NCBI GenBank assembly: GCA_016870115.1
Contig: VGCH01000013.1
Coordinates: forward strand, 1 to 64,000
DNA length: 64,000 nucleotides
From: Alphaproteobacteria bacterium
GTDB lineage: Bacteria > Pseudomonadota > Alphaproteobacteria > Reyranellales > Reyranellaceae
Reading direction: 5' to 3'
Below the pieces are notes generated by a model. That model did no database searches and was not told the DNA's origin. It worked only from the letters and a program-made list of their open reading frames with translations. Position 1 is the first letter of the stretch. Each line of letters starts with the position of its first letter. Below, piece after piece: positions 8,294-17,864 of this stretch. The translations under genes were made by a program, and so were the position numbers.

Positions 8294-9436
8294 ATGCTCG
8301 GCATCGCTCTCAAGATGCTATTCGGCGACCCGGTGAAGCTTGCCGGGCTCTTGCTGGGCATCGCCTTCTCCACCCTCCTGATGGCGCAGCAGGGCGGCTT
8401 CTTCATCGGCCTGATCTCGCGATCCGCGAACATCGTGATGGAAGCGCAAGACGTGGACGTCTGGGTCATGGATCCCAAGACCGAGACGGCGGAGGCCCCC
8501 ACGCCGATGCGGGACGTGGAGCTGTATCGGGTGCGCGGTGTCGAGGGCGTCGCGAGCGCCGCTCCATTCGTGCAGGCGACGGCGACCTTGCGGACGGCGG
8601 AGCGTCGCTCGGCCACGGCCGGGTTCCTCGGGATCGACGACGGCACGCTGCTCGGCATCAATCCGCGTTTCGTCGTCGGCACGCCCGAAGACTTGCGCCG
8701 CCCCGACGCGATCGCCATCGATCAGCTCGGCTTCGCGCGTCTGTGGCCCGGCGAACCGCTCAAGCCGGGCAAGGTGCTGGAGGTGAACGATCGCCGCGCC
8801 GTCGTGGTCGCGATCACGGAAGCCCTGCCCGGTTTCGCCGTGCCTGTCGTGGTCTACACGCGACTGAGTCAGGCGCTCGCCTACGCGCCGGGAGGTCGCA
8901 ACCGGCTTTCCTTCGTGCTGGTTCAGACCGCCCCAGGCGCCGATCCGGCCGAAGTCGCCCGGCGCATTTCGAGCCAAACAGGCCTTCAGGCCCACACCAG
9001 CCGCGCCCTGCAACGCAAGACGATCGACTATGTGATCGCCAACACCGGTATCGCGCCGTCCTTTGGCGTGGTCATCGCTCTCGGCGCCGTCGTCGGCGTG
9101 CTCGTGACGGGACTTACCTTCACGCTCTTCGTGAACGACAATCTTCGGCAGTTCGCCGTCCTGAAAGCCGTCGGCGTGTCAGGGTGGCGCATCCTCGGCA
9201 TGGTGATGACGCAGGCGATCGTCGTCGCGTTCATCGGCTACGCCTTCGGCCTTTGGGGCGCATCGGCGTTCTTCGATGCGGTCGACCGGCCGCTCTCGGA
9301 TTTGAAGGGGTTCTGGCTGCCCTGGCAGGTGGCCGCGCTGGTGGCCGGCGCGACAGTCGCGATCGTGCTCCTGGCAAGCGTCACGGCAATTCGCCGGGTG
9401 CTCGCGCTCGATCCAGCCGTTGTGTTCCGGAGCTGA
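8294..9436 (+). CDS. FtsX/MacB-like ABC transporter permease (DevC type)
   Basis: A 380-residue permease. It has one membrane helix near the N-terminus (KLAGLLLGIAFSTLLMAQQG), a large periplasmic domain of about 220 residues, and three more helices in the C-terminal 150 residues, including VVIALGAVVGVLVTGLTFTLF and AFIGYAFGLWGASAFF. This is the FtsX/MacB layout seen in DevC proteins. The NDNLRQFAVLKAVGVSGWRIL segment is the conserved cytoplasmic loop that contacts the ATPase. The ATG at 8294 has GGAAG eight bases upstream. With the next two genes it forms an ATPase-permease-adaptor set predicted to export a lipid, peptide or drug across the envelope; the cargo cannot be told from sequence. 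Confidence 0.85.
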   Translation: MLGIALKMLFGDPVKLAGLLLGIAFSTLLMAQQGGFFIGLISRSANIVMEAQDVDVWVMDPKTETAEAPTPMRDVELYRVRGVEGVASAAPFVQATATLRTAERRSATAGFLGIDDGTLLGINPRFVVGTPEDLRRPDAIAIDQLGFARLWPGEPLKPGKVLEVNDRRAVVVAITEALPGFAVPVVVYTRLSQALAYAPGGRNRLSFVLVQTAPGADPAEVARRISSQTGLQAHTSRALQRKTIDYVIANTGIAPSFGVVIALGAVVGVLVTGLTFTLFVNDNLRQFAVLKAVGVSGWRILGMVMTQAIVVAFIGYAFGLWGASAFFDAVDRPLSDLKGFWLPWQVAALVAGATVAIVLLASVTAIRRVLALDPAVVFRS

Positions 9437-9439
9437 CCG

Positions 9440-10150
9440 GTGAGCGCGGTCATGACTCGCGGCGTCATCAAGTCGTTCGGAACGGGCGATACGCGCGCCC
9501 AGGTTCTGCGCGGCGTCGAGTTCGATGCGCAAGCCGGCGAGATGACGTTCCTCGTCGGTCCGTCGGGCTGTGGGAAGACGACCCTGATCTCGATTCTCTC
9601 CGCCATGCTGACACCCGATGGCGGCGATGTGACCGTGTTCGGTGTGGAACCCGTTAAGCTGCGGGGAGCGAAGCTGACTGACTTCCGGATGCGGACCGTC
9701 GGGTTTGTCTTTCAGCAATTCAACCTGATGCCGGCGCTTGATGCCGCCGAGAACGCGGCGGTGCCGCTCATCGTCCAGGGCGTGGGGGCGGGTCGGGCGC
9801 GGAAACAGGCGGCCGCGCTCCTGGACCGGCTCGGACTGGGCGCACATCTGGACAAGTACCCGGCACAACTGTCTGCCGGCCAGCAGCAGCGCGTCGCGAT
9901 CGCCCGCGCCCTGATTCATGAGCCGCGGCTCGTGGTCTGCGACGAACCGACCGCCTCACTCGATGCGACGTCGGGTCGGGCGGTGATGGAGATCCTGAAG
10001 TCCATCGCCGTCCAAAAGAACCGCGCCGTGATCGTCGTGACGCATGACAACCGGATCTACTCGTTCGCCGACCGCATCACCTTCATGGCCGACGGTCGTG
10101 TGGTGCGGACGGCGCTACCCGCATCGCTCCAGGAATACGAGGTCGCCTGA
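9440..10150 (+). CDS. ABC transporter ATP-binding protein (LolD/MacB/DevA type)
   Basis: A 236-residue ATPase with all canonical motifs: Walker A GPSGCGKTT near residue 40, Q-loop FVFQQFNL, signature LSAGQQQRVAIARAL, Walker B LVVCDEPTASLD and the switch histidine in VVTHD. It is the energy-coupling subunit of the exporter formed with the permease before it and the membrane fusion protein after it. The GTG start is three bases after the permease stop, and its TGA overlaps the next ATG (TGATG), so the three genes are one transcription unit. Confidence 0.9.
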   Translation: MSAVMTRGVIKSFGTGDTRAQVLRGVEFDAQAGEMTFLVGPSGCGKTTLISILSAMLTPDGGDVTVFGVEPVKLRGAKLTDFRMRTVGFVFQQFNLMPALDAAENAAVPLIVQGVGAGRARKQAAALLDRLGLGAHLDKYPAQLSAGQQQRVAIARALIHEPRLVVCDEPTASLDATSGRAVMEILKSIAVQKNRAVIVVTHDNRIYSFADRITFMADGRVVRTALPASLQEYEVA

Positions 10151-11244
10151 TGGCCCGCCGCGCTCGAATCGCCATGGTCGTCGTGCCGTTGCTCGCTGCC
10201 GGTGCGCTCGGGCTCGCCGTCGCTTCCATCGCCCGATCGAATAGCCCGCCCGCGCCGGCCGCCAAACAGCCCCAGCGCGCCACCGCAAATGTGGTCGCAG
10301 GTTCAGGCGTCGTCGAGCCGGCGGGCCGCGAGGTTGCCGTGGCGACAGGCGTTCCGGGTGTTGTGCGCGACGTTCGCGTAAAGCCCGGTGACGCGGTGCA
10401 GACGGGCGATGTGCTGTTTGTTGTCGACGATGCCGTCGCGTCCGCCATCCTCGAACAGCGCCGCCAGGATTTGGCGGCTGCGGAGAGACGGTTGGAGCAA
10501 ACCATCGCCCGCTTGCCGCAATTGGCGGCAGAGGCGGCTGCGGCGCGCAGCGCGCTTGAGGCCGCGGAGGCCGATCGCGATGAAGCCGCCGATCAAGTCC
10601 GCACGGCCACCCCTCTGCTGGGGAGCGCGCTGTCGCAGCGCGAACTCTCCCGTCGCCGCAATCTTCTGCGCTCCGCCGAGAGCCGTGTCGCGGAAGCGCA
10701 AGCGCGTTTGGACGGAGCGCTCGCCACGATGCGCTTGAGCGATCCCGACCAGAAAGGCGCGGCCTATCTCGCCGATCAACAGGCGGTGACCCAGGCACAG
10801 TCCGCTCTTGCACTCGCCCAGACCGAGCACGATCGGCTCACCATCCGCAGCCCGCGCGCCGGGACGATCTTGGCCGTCAATGTGCGCGCCGGCGAATTCG
10901 CGGCCCAAGGCAGTCAAACCGTCCCGGTGATCCTGGGAGCTCTATCGCCACTGCATGTCCGCGTTGACGTCGATGAAGCGGACCTGCCGCGCCTGCAGCT
11001 CGGCGCGCCGGCAACGGCCGCGCGCCGTGGCGCGAGCGAAGATCGCATTCCGCTGGCGTTCGTCCGGGCCGAGCCGCTCGTGACCGCCAAGCGCAGCCTG
11101 ACTGGCGGATCGGACGAGAGGGTCGATACGCGCGTGTTGCAGCTCATCTATCAGGTTGGCGCGACGGCAATCGATCTTCGCCCTGGTCAGCTTCTCGATG
11201 TGACTGTCCAACCGGGCGGACAAGTGCCGCCTGCCCGACAATAG
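10150..11244 (+). CDS. HlyD/DevB-like periplasmic adaptor (membrane fusion protein)
   Basis: A 364-residue protein with an N-terminal membrane anchor (about residues 8-27). A biotinyl-lipoyl half (GSGVVEPAGREVAVATGVPG, GDAVQTGDVLFVVDD) is followed by a long alanine-, glutamate- and arginine-rich coiled coil of about 130 residues, and then by the second lipoyl half and barrel (LTIRSPRAGTILAVNVRAGEF). This is the normal adaptor that links an inner-membrane ABC exporter to an outer-membrane channel. No TolC-like gene is next to it, so the outer-membrane partner would be encoded elsewhere. Its ATG overlaps the ATPase stop. Confidence 0.88.
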   Translation: MARRARIAMVVVPLLAAGALGLAVASIARSNSPPAPAAKQPQRATANVVAGSGVVEPAGREVAVATGVPGVVRDVRVKPGDAVQTGDVLFVVDDAVASAILEQRRQDLAAAERRLEQTIARLPQLAAEAAAARSALEAAEADRDEAADQVRTATPLLGSALSQRELSRRRNLLRSAESRVAEAQARLDGALATMRLSDPDQKGAAYLADQQAVTQAQSALALAQTEHDRLTIRSPRAGTILAVNVRAGEFAAQGSQTVPVILGALSPLHVRVDVDEADLPRLQLGAPATAARRGASEDRIPLAFVRAEPLVTAKRSLTGGSDERVDTRVLQLIYQVGATAIDLRPGQLLDVTVQPGGQVPPARQ

Positions 11245-11354
11245 GCATCCGTGCCACGCCTGACGCTCGCCGTCCCGCCGCCGACTTCGCGTTGACTCCC
11301 ACCACGCCAACCGAAACACTCCCGACCCGTTCGCGATCCACCTCAGGAGCTTCC

Positions 11355-12428
11355 ATGACCGCCCTCGCCCGTTCTTTCGCTCCTGCCGCGTTCGGCGCGA
11401 CGCTCCTCGCCGCGCTGCTGGCATCGGCGCCCGCGATCGCCCAGCAGGAGGCCTGCTCCAACCGCGGCCAGCTCGACACGCTCTATTGCGACGAGAACAA
11501 GGACCTGGTCGCCGATCCGCCCAAGGACACCAAGCGCCACCGCGATCCCGCGACGCTCGTTTGGGCCTATACCCCGGTCGAGGACCCGGCGGTTTACGCC
11601 AACATCTTCAAGCCCTTCACCGACCATCTGGAAAAATGCGTCGGCAAGCGCACGGTCTATTACCCTGTGCAGTCCAACTCCGCCGAGATCGAGGCCATGC
11701 GCTCGGGTCGCCTGCACTTCGCGGGCTTCTCCACCGGACCGACCGGCTTCGCGGTCAATCTGGCGGGCGCCATTCCGTTCGCGGCCAAGGGCGTCGGCAC
11801 CGAGGTGCGCGGCTACAACCTGATCGCCATCGTCAAGGCGTCGAGCCCCTATCGCACGCTGGCCGACCTCAAGGGCAAGAAGGTCGCCCACACGTCGCCC
11901 TCGTCCAACTCGGGCAACCTCGCGCCGCGCGTGCTGTTCCCCGAACAGGGGCTCAAGGCCGACGAGGACTACCGGCCGCTGATGTCGGGCGGGCACGACA
12001 AGTCGGTGCTGGGCGTGAACTCCGGCGACTACGACATGGCCGCCGTCGCGTCCGATGTGTTCGACCGCATGGCGACGCGCGGCACGATCAAGCGCGAGGA
12101 TTTCCGCATCGTGTTCACCAGCCCGGTGTTCCCGACCTCGTCCTTCGCCCATGCCCACGACCTCAAGCCCGAGCTGGCCGCGAAGCTGCGCGAGTGCTTC
12201 TTCTCGTTTCGCTTCCCGCCGGCCATGCAGAAAGAGTTCAACGGCGACGACCGGTTCCTGCCGATCAGCTACGCCAAGGACTGGAAAGTCGTGCGCGAGG
12301 TCGCCGAGCGCTCGGGCACGCCCTACAACAAGGCGGCCTACGACGCCGAGAGCAAGCGCGAGGCCGACGCCGCGGCCAAGCGCGCCGCCGACCGCGCCAA
12401 GGCGCAGGAACAGAAGCCGAAGCAATGA
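11355..12428 (+). CDS. phnD: PhnD-type phosphate/phosphite/phosphonate ABC transporter substrate-binding protein (first copy)
   Basis: A 357-residue periplasmic binding protein. A signal peptide ends near ASAPAIAQQ (about residue 31). The mature N-terminus is [20 protein letters not shown], a Cys-flanked stretch with acidic residues spaced as D-x-N-x-D-x-x-x-D. PhnD-family landmarks follow: [40 protein letters not shown] and the GGHDKSVLGVNSGDYD block. The ATG at 11355 has CAGGAG just upstream. The C-terminal 25 residues are Lys/Ala/Arg-rich. Its stop overlaps the start of a second, closely similar binding protein. No C-P lyase genes are nearby, so the ligand (phosphonate, phosphite or another compound) is uncertain. 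Confidence 0.85.
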   Translation: MTALARSFAPAAFGATLLAALLASAPAIAQQEACSNRGQLDTLYCDENKDLVADPPKDTKRHRDPATLVWAYTPVEDPAVYANIFKPFTDHLEKCVGKRTVYYPVQSNSAEIEAMRSGRLHFAGFSTGPTGFAVNLAGAIPFAAKGVGTEVRGYNLIAIVKASSPYRTLADLKGKKVAHTSPSSNSGNLAPRVLFPEQGLKADEDYRPLMSGGHDKSVLGVNSGDYDMAAVASDVFDRMATRGTIKREDFRIVFTSPVFPTSSFAHAHDLKPELAAKLRECFFSFRFPPAMQKEFNGDDRFLPISYAKDWKVVREVAERSGTPYNKAAYDAESKREADAAAKRAADRAKAQEQKPKQ

Positions 12429-13471
12429 GCACCACCCATCGCCTCGCGGGCGCCACGCTCGCCCTCGCTCTCGCCGCGCTCGCCGCTCCGGCGGCGGCGC
12501 AAACCGCCGATGCCTGTCCCAACCGCGGCCAGCTCGACACGCTCTATTGCGACGCCAATGACGATCTGGTGGCCGACCCGCCGCGCGATCCGGCGCGCCA
12601 GAAGGATCCCTCGACGCTGATCTTCGCCTATTCGCCGACCGAGAACGCGGCGGTCTACAAGGCGATCTACGACGACATCATGGCCCATCTCGGGAGCTGC
12701 ACCGGCAAGCGCCTGGTGTTCTTCAACGTGCAGTCCAACTCGGCCCAGATCGAGGCCAAGCGGGCGGGCCGGCTGCACATCGCGCTCTACGCCACCGGCG
12801 CGGTCGGCTTTGCCGTCAACATGGCGGGCGCCGTGCCGATCGTGGCGCACGGCTCTGAGAAGGGCGTGGGCGGCTATCGCGTCTACGCCGTGGTGCGAGC
12901 CGACAGCCCCTACCGCTCGCTTGCCGACCTCAAGGGCAAGAAGGTGGCGCATGTTTCGCCGTCGTCAAATTCAGGCAACCTCGCATCCCGCGTCTTCTTC
13001 CCGGCCGAGGGGCTGAAGCCCGACGAGGACTACAAGCCGCTGATGTCGGGTGGGCACGACAAGTCGCTGATGGGCGTGCATCACGGCGACTACGACATGG
13101 CGGCCGTCGCCTCCGACATCTACGACCGCATGGTCGCGCGCGGCGAGGTGAAGGCCGAGACCTTCCGCATCGTCTGGCAGAGCGAGAATTTCCCGACCTC
13201 GGCCTACGCCATCGCGCACGACCTCAAGCCCGAGCTGCAGAAGAAGATCACCGACTGCATGCTGGGCTACCGCTTCAGTGAGGCGATGAAGAAGGAGTAC
13301 GCCGGCCAGGACCGTTTCGTGCCGATGACCTACAAGGACACCTGGCGGCCGATCCGCGAGGTCGCCGAGAAGTCGGGCACGCCCTACAACCGTGCGGCCT
13401 ACGATCGGCAGGTGCAGCGCGATGCCGAGGCCGAGGCGAAGCGCAAGGCCGCATCCCCGCCCAAGCAATGA
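12425..13471 (+). CDS. phnD: PhnD-type ABC transporter substrate-binding protein (second, tandem copy)
   Basis: A 348-residue paralogue of the preceding gene, coupled to it by an ATGA overlap. A signal peptide ends after AAPAAAQ (about residue 25), and the mature start [20 protein letters not shown] repeats the Cys-flanked acidic motif of the first copy. Shared blocks are [37 protein letters not shown] and [20 protein letters not shown]. The pair clearly arose by tandem duplication and then diverged, most visibly in the binding-cleft and C-terminal regions, so the two proteins may offer different ligands to one membrane complex. Its stop overlaps the ATG of the ATPase. Confidence 0.85.
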   Translation: MSTTHRLAGATLALALAALAAPAAAQTADACPNRGQLDTLYCDANDDLVADPPRDPARQKDPSTLIFAYSPTENAAVYKAIYDDIMAHLGSCTGKRLVFFNVQSNSAQIEAKRAGRLHIALYATGAVGFAVNMAGAVPIVAHGSEKGVGGYRVYAVVRADSPYRSLADLKGKKVAHVSPSSNSGNLASRVFFPAEGLKPDEDYKPLMSGGHDKSLMGVHHGDYDMAAVASDIYDRMVARGEVKAETFRIVWQSENFPTSAYAIAHDLKPELQKKITDCMLGYRFSEAMKKEYAGQDRFVPMTYKDTWRPIREVAEKSGTPYNRAAYDRQVQRDAEAEAKRKAASPPKQ

Positions 13472-14241
13472 CGGCGGCGGCGGGCCGTGCGGTCCTCTCG
13501 ATCCGCAACCTGCGCAAAGAGTATCGCGCGGGCCAGCCGGTCCTGAAGGATATCAGCCTCGAGATCGACGGCAGCGGGCTCACCGCGATCATCGGGCCGT
13601 CCGGCACCGGCAAGTCGACGCTGATCCGCTGCATCAACCGGCTGGTCGACCCGACGGCGGGCGAGATCCTGTTCGAGGGCGGCGATCTCGCGCGCCTGTC
13701 GGGCGGCGCACTGCGTCAAGCGCGGCGGCGCATCGGCATGGTGTTCCAGGAGTACAATCTCGTGGAGCGGCTCAGCGTCATCGAGAACGTGCTGTCGGGT
13801 CGCCTCGGCTACCTCGCGCCCTGGCGGGCCTTCCTGCGGCGCTTCCCCGACGAGGACGTCGCACGGGCCTTCGATCTGATCGAGGCGGTCGGACTGGAGG
13901 AGAGCTTCGCCACCCGCCGCGCCGACGCGCTGTCGGGTGGCCAGCGCCAGCGCGTCGGGATCGCGCGGGCGCTGATGCAGGCGCCGGCGCTGATCCTCGC
14001 CGACGAGCCGACCTCCTCGCTCGACCCCAAGACCTCGGTCGAGATCATGGAGCTCTTGTCGGAGATGAGCGCGCGGCGGTCGATCCCGACCCTGGTCAAC
14101 ATCCACAATGTCGGGCTGGCGCGGCGTTACGCGGGCCGCATCATCGGCATGACCGGCGGCGCGGTGGTCTATGACGGCCCGCCCGCCGGTCTCTCCGACG
14201 CCGACCTGAAGACGATCTACGGCGGCGAGGATTTTCTGTGA
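13468..14241 (+). CDS. phnC: Phosphonate-type ABC transporter ATP-binding protein
   Basis: A 257-residue ATPase of the PhnC group: Walker [10 protein letters not shown] near residue 42, the Q-loop [14 protein letters not shown] typical of PhnC, signature [15 protein letters not shown], Walker [13 protein letters not shown] and the H-loop in [10 protein letters not shown]. It drives the two PhnE permeases that follow. It starts four bases inside the end of the second binding-protein gene (ATGA), and its own stop overlaps the next GTG, so expression should be tightly coupled through the whole D-D-C-E-E operon. Confidence 0.9.
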   Translation: MTAAAGRAVLSIRNLRKEYRAGQPVLKDISLEIDGSGLTAIIGPSGTGKSTLIRCINRLVDPTAGEILFEGGDLARLSGGALRQARRRIGMVFQEYNLVERLSVIENVLSGRLGYLAPWRAFLRRFPDEDVARAFDLIEAVGLEESFATRRADALSGGQRQRVGIARALMQAPALILADEPTSSLDPKTSVEIMELLSEMSARRSIPTLVNIHNVGLARRYAGRIIGMTGGAVVYDGPPAGLSDADLKTIYGGEDFL

Positions 14242-15038
14242 CGGCGGCCACGCTCGCGCGCAAACGCCCGCCGGCGTTTCCGGCCAGCTGGACGAGCCGC
14301 CTCGCGTGGAGCGGGCTTGCACTCTACGCGGTCTATGCCTCCTCGCTGATGGAGCTGACCTGGCCGCGTTTCCTCAAGGGCCTGGAGAACGGTGCGAAAT
14401 TCCTCGACCGCATGTTCCCGCCCAACTTCGAGGCCGACAAGTTGGAGCTGATCCGCGACGGCATGCTGGAGAGCCTGCAGATCGCCGTGCTGGCGACCTT
14501 CTTCGGCGTGCTGCTGTCGCTGCCGATGGGGCTCGCCGCCGCGCGCAATCTCGCGCCGCCCTGGCTGTCGTGGGGCGCGCGCGGCCTCATCGCGGTGTTG
14601 CGCTCGTTCCATCCGGTGATCGTGTCGATCCTGTTTGTGAAGGCGGTGGGCTTCGGCGCGCTGGCGGGCATTCTCGCGCTGATCGTCTCGACGGTCGGCT
14701 TCGTCTCCAAGCTGTTCGCCGAGGTGGTCGAGGAGATGAATCCCAAGCAGGTCGAGGCGGTGCGCGCGACCGGGGCGGGCTTTCTCAATGTGCTAGCGAT
14801 GGCGGTTTTCCCGCAGGTGATGGCGCGGTTCGTGGGCCTCGCGGTCTACCAGTTCGACTCGAACCTCCGGAACTCGACCATGGTGGGCATCGTCGGCGGT
14901 GGCGGCATCGGCGCGCCGCTCTTCACCGCCTACCAGCGCTTCGACTACGACGTCGTGCTTACCATCCTGCTGGTCATCATCGCGCTGATCCTGCTCTGCG
15001 AGCTGGTATCGGGCCGCATCCGTCGGGTGTTCCAGTGA
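14238..15038 (+). CDS. phnE: Phosphonate-type ABC transporter permease (first PhnE)
   Basis: A 266-residue inner-membrane permease with about six hydrophobic segments. The ATPase-contacting EAA loop reads [17 protein letters not shown], followed by the PhnE-typical [20 protein letters not shown] block. The start is a GTG that overlaps the ATPase stop. It forms the translocation channel with the second permease. Confidence 0.88.
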   Translation: MTAATLARKRPPAFPASWTSRLAWSGLALYAVYASSLMELTWPRFLKGLENGAKFLDRMFPPNFEADKLELIRDGMLESLQIAVLATFFGVLLSLPMGLAAARNLAPPWLSWGARGLIAVLRSFHPVIVSILFVKAVGFGALAGILALIVSTVGFVSKLFAEVVEEMNPKQVEAVRATGAGFLNVLAMAVFPQVMARFVGLAVYQFDSNLRNSTMVGIVGGGGIGAPLFTAYQRFDYDVVLTILLVIIALILLCELVSGRIRRVFQ

Positions 15039-15841
15039 CCGCCGCGCCCGCATCGGTTCGGCGCTGGACCCGCTTCACGCCGGCCGAGCGGGTCGCGCGC
15101 TCGATGCTCTATGTCGTGGCGGCCGCCGCCGTGGTGTGGTCGCTGAAGGCGGTCGAGATCATCCCGGAGTTCCTCTACGACGCGCCGGAGCAGACCGCCG
15201 ATCTCTTCAAGCGCATGTGGCCGTTCGACTGGGGCTTCTATCCCAAAGGCGTCCATGACGTCCTGATCGAGACCTTTCACATCGCCACGCTCGGCACCAT
15301 TCTCGCGATCCTGCTGGCGGTGCCGCTGTCGTTCCTCGCGGCGCGCAACTTCACGCGCAATCCGCTCCTGAACTTCGTCGCCCAGTTCGTGTTCGTGTCG
15401 TCGCGCTCGGTGAATTCGCTGATCTGGGCGCTCCTGTTCGTGGCGATCTTCGGGCCGGGGGCGCTCGCCGGCGTGCTGTCGATCGCCTTCCGCTCCATCG
15501 GCTTCGTGGGCAAGCTGTTCGGCGAGGCGCTGGAGGAGGCGCAACGCGGACCGATCGAGGCGCTGACGGCCGTGGGTGCCCCGCGGATCACCATTCTCGG
15601 CAAGGGCTACTGGCCGCAGGTCGAACCCGCGTTTTGGTCTGTGGCGCTCCTGCGCTGGGACATCAATATCCGCGAGTCTGCGGTACTTGGACTGGTCGGG
15701 GCCGGCGGCATCGGCGTGGCGCTGGATGCGGCGCTGAACAATCTCTACTGGGACCAGGTCGGGCTGATCCTGGCGGTGATCTTCGCGGTCGTGATCGCGA
15801 CCGAGATCGTCACCTCGGCGATCCGCAGCCGGATCCTCTGA
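15035..15841 (+). CDS. phnE: Phosphonate-type ABC transporter permease (second PhnE)
   Basis: A 268-residue permease of the same family as the preceding gene but clearly divergent, consistent with a heterodimeric channel. The EAA loop is EEAQRGPIEALTAVGAP and the C-terminal block is WDINIRESAVLGLVGAGGIG. The GTG start at 15035 overlaps the previous TGA. It is the last gene of the importer operon; the next gene on the right is convergent and unrelated. Some systems with this layout take up phosphonate, phosphite or hypophosphite, and no catabolic gene here decides between them. Confidence 0.88.
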   Translation: MTAAPASVRRWTRFTPAERVARSMLYVVAAAAVVWSLKAVEIIPEFLYDAPEQTADLFKRMWPFDWGFYPKGVHDVLIETFHIATLGTILAILLAVPLSFLAARNFTRNPLLNFVAQFVFVSSRSVNSLIWALLFVAIFGPGALAGVLSIAFRSIGFVGKLFGEALEEAQRGPIEALTAVGAPRITILGKGYWPQVEPAFWSVALLRWDINIRESAVLGLVGAGGIGVALDAALNNLYWDQVGLILAVIFAVVIATEIVTSAIRSRIL

Positions 15842-15858
15842 CGCAGCCGATGGCGCGC

Positions 15859-16314
15859 TCAGCGCCGCGCGCGGAAGAAGTCGCGCAGCAACGCCGCCGC
15901 CGCGCCCTCGCCGACCCCGGGATAGAGTTCGGGCCGGTGGTGGCAGGTCGGCTGGCTGAAGATACGCGCGCCATGCTCGACGCCGCCGCCTTTGGGATCG
16001 GCTGCGCCCCAGGTGAGCCGGCGGATCCGGGCATGGGCGATCGCCTGGGCGCACATGGCGCAGGGCTCCAGCGTCACAAAGAGATCGCAGCCCTCCAGTC
16101 GCGGCGTACCCAGCGCCCGCGCCGCCGCGCGGATCGCCAGCATCTCGGCATGCGCGGTGGGGTCGTTCAGCTCCTCGACGCGATTGCCTTTGGCGGCGAG
16201 CACCGTTCCATCCGGGCCGATCACGACGGCGCCCACCGGCACCTCGCCGCGCGACGCCGCCGCCCGCGCCTCGGCGAGAGCCAGATCCATCGGCGTGGGC
16301 GGGGGGGAAGCCAT
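15859..16314 (-). CDS. tadA: tRNA-specific adenosine deaminase (TadA-like nucleoside deaminase)
   Basis: A 151-residue cytidine/deoxycytidylate deaminase-fold protein. The zinc and catalytic motifs are complete: HAE at residues 55-57 and PCAMC at 84-88, with the GNRVEELNDPTAHAE context characteristic of TadA. TadA converts A34 to inosine in tRNA-Arg(ACG) and is normally essential. The ATG at 16314 is used; an internal ATG eight codons later is also possible. It is convergent with the permease gene and divergent from the amidotransferase gene, with 48 bases between the two starts. Confidence 0.9.
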   Translation of the reverse strand: MASPPPTPMDLALAEARAAASRGEVPVGAVVIGPDGTVLAAKGNRVEELNDPTAHAEMLAIRAAARALGTPRLEGCDLFVTLEPCAMCAQAIAHARIRRLTWGAADPKGGGVEHGARIFSQPTCHHRPELYPGVGEGAAAALLRDFFRARR

Positions 16315-16362
16315 GCGGGCCGGACTATAGCGCGGGCCGGCGGCGACGCGTATCTTGGCCCC

Positions 16363-17079
16363 ATGCCTCGTCCCCTGATCGGCGTGACCCTCGACGCCGA
16401 AGCGCCCGGCGGCTACTCGAAGTTCCCCTGGTATGCGCTGCGCCAGAATTACTGCGCGGCGATCGAGGCTGCCGGCGGCCTGCCGGTGGCCTTGCCGCAT
16501 GCGCCCGACCGCGCGGCCGAGTATCTCGACCGGCTCGACGCGCTGGTGGTGACCGGCGGCGCCTTCGATGTCGATCCCGCGATCTATGGCGGCGGCGCGC
16601 GGCACGCGACCGTGGTCACCAAGGACCAGCGCACCGAGTTCGAGTTGGCCGTCACGCGCGGCGCCGTCGAGCGCGACCTGCCGGTGCTGGGCATCTGCGG
16701 CGGCCAGCAGCTCCTGCATGTCGTGCTGGGTGGCACGCTGATCCAGCACATTCCGGACGCGGTACCGGGCGCGCTGGCCCACGAGCAGCCCAACCCGCGC
16801 GACCAGGCCGGGCACAGCGTGCGGCTCGAGGCCGGCACGCGGCTGCGCGACATCGTGGGCGCCGACGAACTGCACGTGAACAGTGCGCACCACCAGGCCG
16901 CCGCCGACGCGCCGGCCGGCATCGTCGTCAACGCCCGCGCGCCCGACGGCGTGATCGAGGGCATCGAGGCGCCGGGCCGGCGGTTCTGCATCGGCGTGCA
17001 GTGGCACCCGGAGTTCCATATCTCGGAGGGCGACCGGCGCCTGTTCGCGGCCCTGCTCGACGCCGCGCGCGGCCGATGA
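16363..17079 (+). CDS. Gamma-glutamyl-gamma-aminobutyrate hydrolase-family (peptidase C26) protein
   Basis: A 238-residue class I glutamine amidotransferase-like hydrolase. The nucleophile cysteine lies in VLGICGGQQLLHV and the catalytic His/Glu in GVQWHPEFH. The N-terminus RPLIGVTLDAE and the LVVTGGAFDVDPAIYG segment place it in the PuuD/C26 group, which cleaves gamma-glutamyl amides such as gamma-glutamyl-GABA in putrescine breakdown. No other Puu genes are present here, so the substrate is uncertain. Its stop overlaps the ATG of the pseudouridine synthase. Confidence 0.82.
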   Translation: MPRPLIGVTLDAEAPGGYSKFPWYALRQNYCAAIEAAGGLPVALPHAPDRAAEYLDRLDALVVTGGAFDVDPAIYGGGARHATVVTKDQRTEFELAVTRGAVERDLPVLGICGGQQLLHVVLGGTLIQHIPDAVPGALAHEQPNPRDQAGHSVRLEAGTRLRDIVGADELHVNSAHHQAAADAPAGIVVNARAPDGVIEGIEAPGRRFCIGVQWHPEFHISEGDRRLFAALLDAARGR

Positions 17080-17864
17080 GCGCGCCGGAACGGATCGCCA
17101 AGCGCCTCGCCCGCGCCGGCCTCTGCTCGCGCCGCGACGCCGAGCGCTGGATCGCCGATGGCCGGGTGAAGGTCGATGGCCGCGTGCTGGACACGCCCGC
17201 CTGCGTGGTGACCGGCGCGAGCCGCATCGAGGTCGACGGCAAGCCGCTGCCACAGACCGAGCGGGCGCGCCTGTGGCGCTACCACAAGCGGGTGGGCGAG
17301 ATGGTGACGGCGCGCGACCCGCAGGGCCGGCCCACCGTGTTCCAGTCGCTGCCGGCCAACATGCCGCGCACCGTGTCCGTCGGCCGGCTCGACTTTTTCT
17401 CGGAGGGGCTCCTGCTCCTCACCAACGACGGCGCGCTCGCCCGCCAACTTGAGCTGCCAGCCAACGGCTACCGGCGCCGCTATCGCGCCCGAGTCCATGG
17501 CGCGGTCGATCCGGCGCGGCTGGCGGGCCTTGCCCGCGGCATCGAGGTCGAGGGCGTGCGCTACGGTCCGATCCGCGCCGCGCTCGATCGCCAGCAGCGC
17601 ACCAACGCGTGGCTGTCGCTGGAGCTCGCCGAGGGCAAGAACCGCGAGGTGCGGCGCGTGCTGGCCCATCTCGATCTCCCGGTGATGCGGCTGATCCGTA
17701 CCGGCTTCGGGCCGTTCGAGCTTGATGAGCTGCCCGAGGGCGCGGTCGAGGAAGTGCCGGCGCGCCAGCTCGCGGCCCTGCTGGGCGAGCCCGCCGCGGC
17801 CCGACCCGAAGGCTGGGCTCGCGCGCGCGCGTCGCGCGAGGCGCCCCGTCGGGGCCGGCGCTGA
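17076..17864 (+). CDS. rRNA pseudouridine synthase, RsuA/RluB/RluE family
   Basis: A 262-residue RNA modification enzyme. An S4 RNA-binding domain occupies about residues 4-60 (RIAKRLARAGLCSRRDAERW). The family signature GRLDFFSEGLLLLTNDG follows, with the catalytic aspartate at residue 106, and then GKNREVRRVLAHL near residue 190. It turns a specific uridine of rRNA into pseudouridine. The position (RluB on 23S or RsuA on 16S) cannot be settled by eye; the fusion of S4 with an RluB-like core favours RluB. The last 25 residues are an Arg/Ala-rich tail. It overlaps both neighbours by a few bases and is followed by rsmD, also an rRNA modifier. Confidence 0.88.
   Translation: MSAPERIAKRLARAGLCSRRDAERWIADGRVKVDGRVLDTPACVVTGASRIEVDGKPLPQTERARLWRYHKRVGEMVTARDPQGRPTVFQSLPANMPRTVSVGRLDFFSEGLLLLTNDGALARQLELPANGYRRRYRARVHGAVDPARLAGLARGIEVEGVRYGPIRAALDRQQRTNAWLSLELAEGKNREVRRVLAHLDLPVMRLIRTGFGPFELDELPEGAVEEVPARQLAALLGEPAAARPEGWARARASREAPRRGRR

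Noticed and set aside
11245-11354. Pho box upstream of the phosphonate-type operon
   Set aside because: No convincing pair of CTGTCAT-like repeats was found by eye in this gap. A matrix search would be needed to say more.
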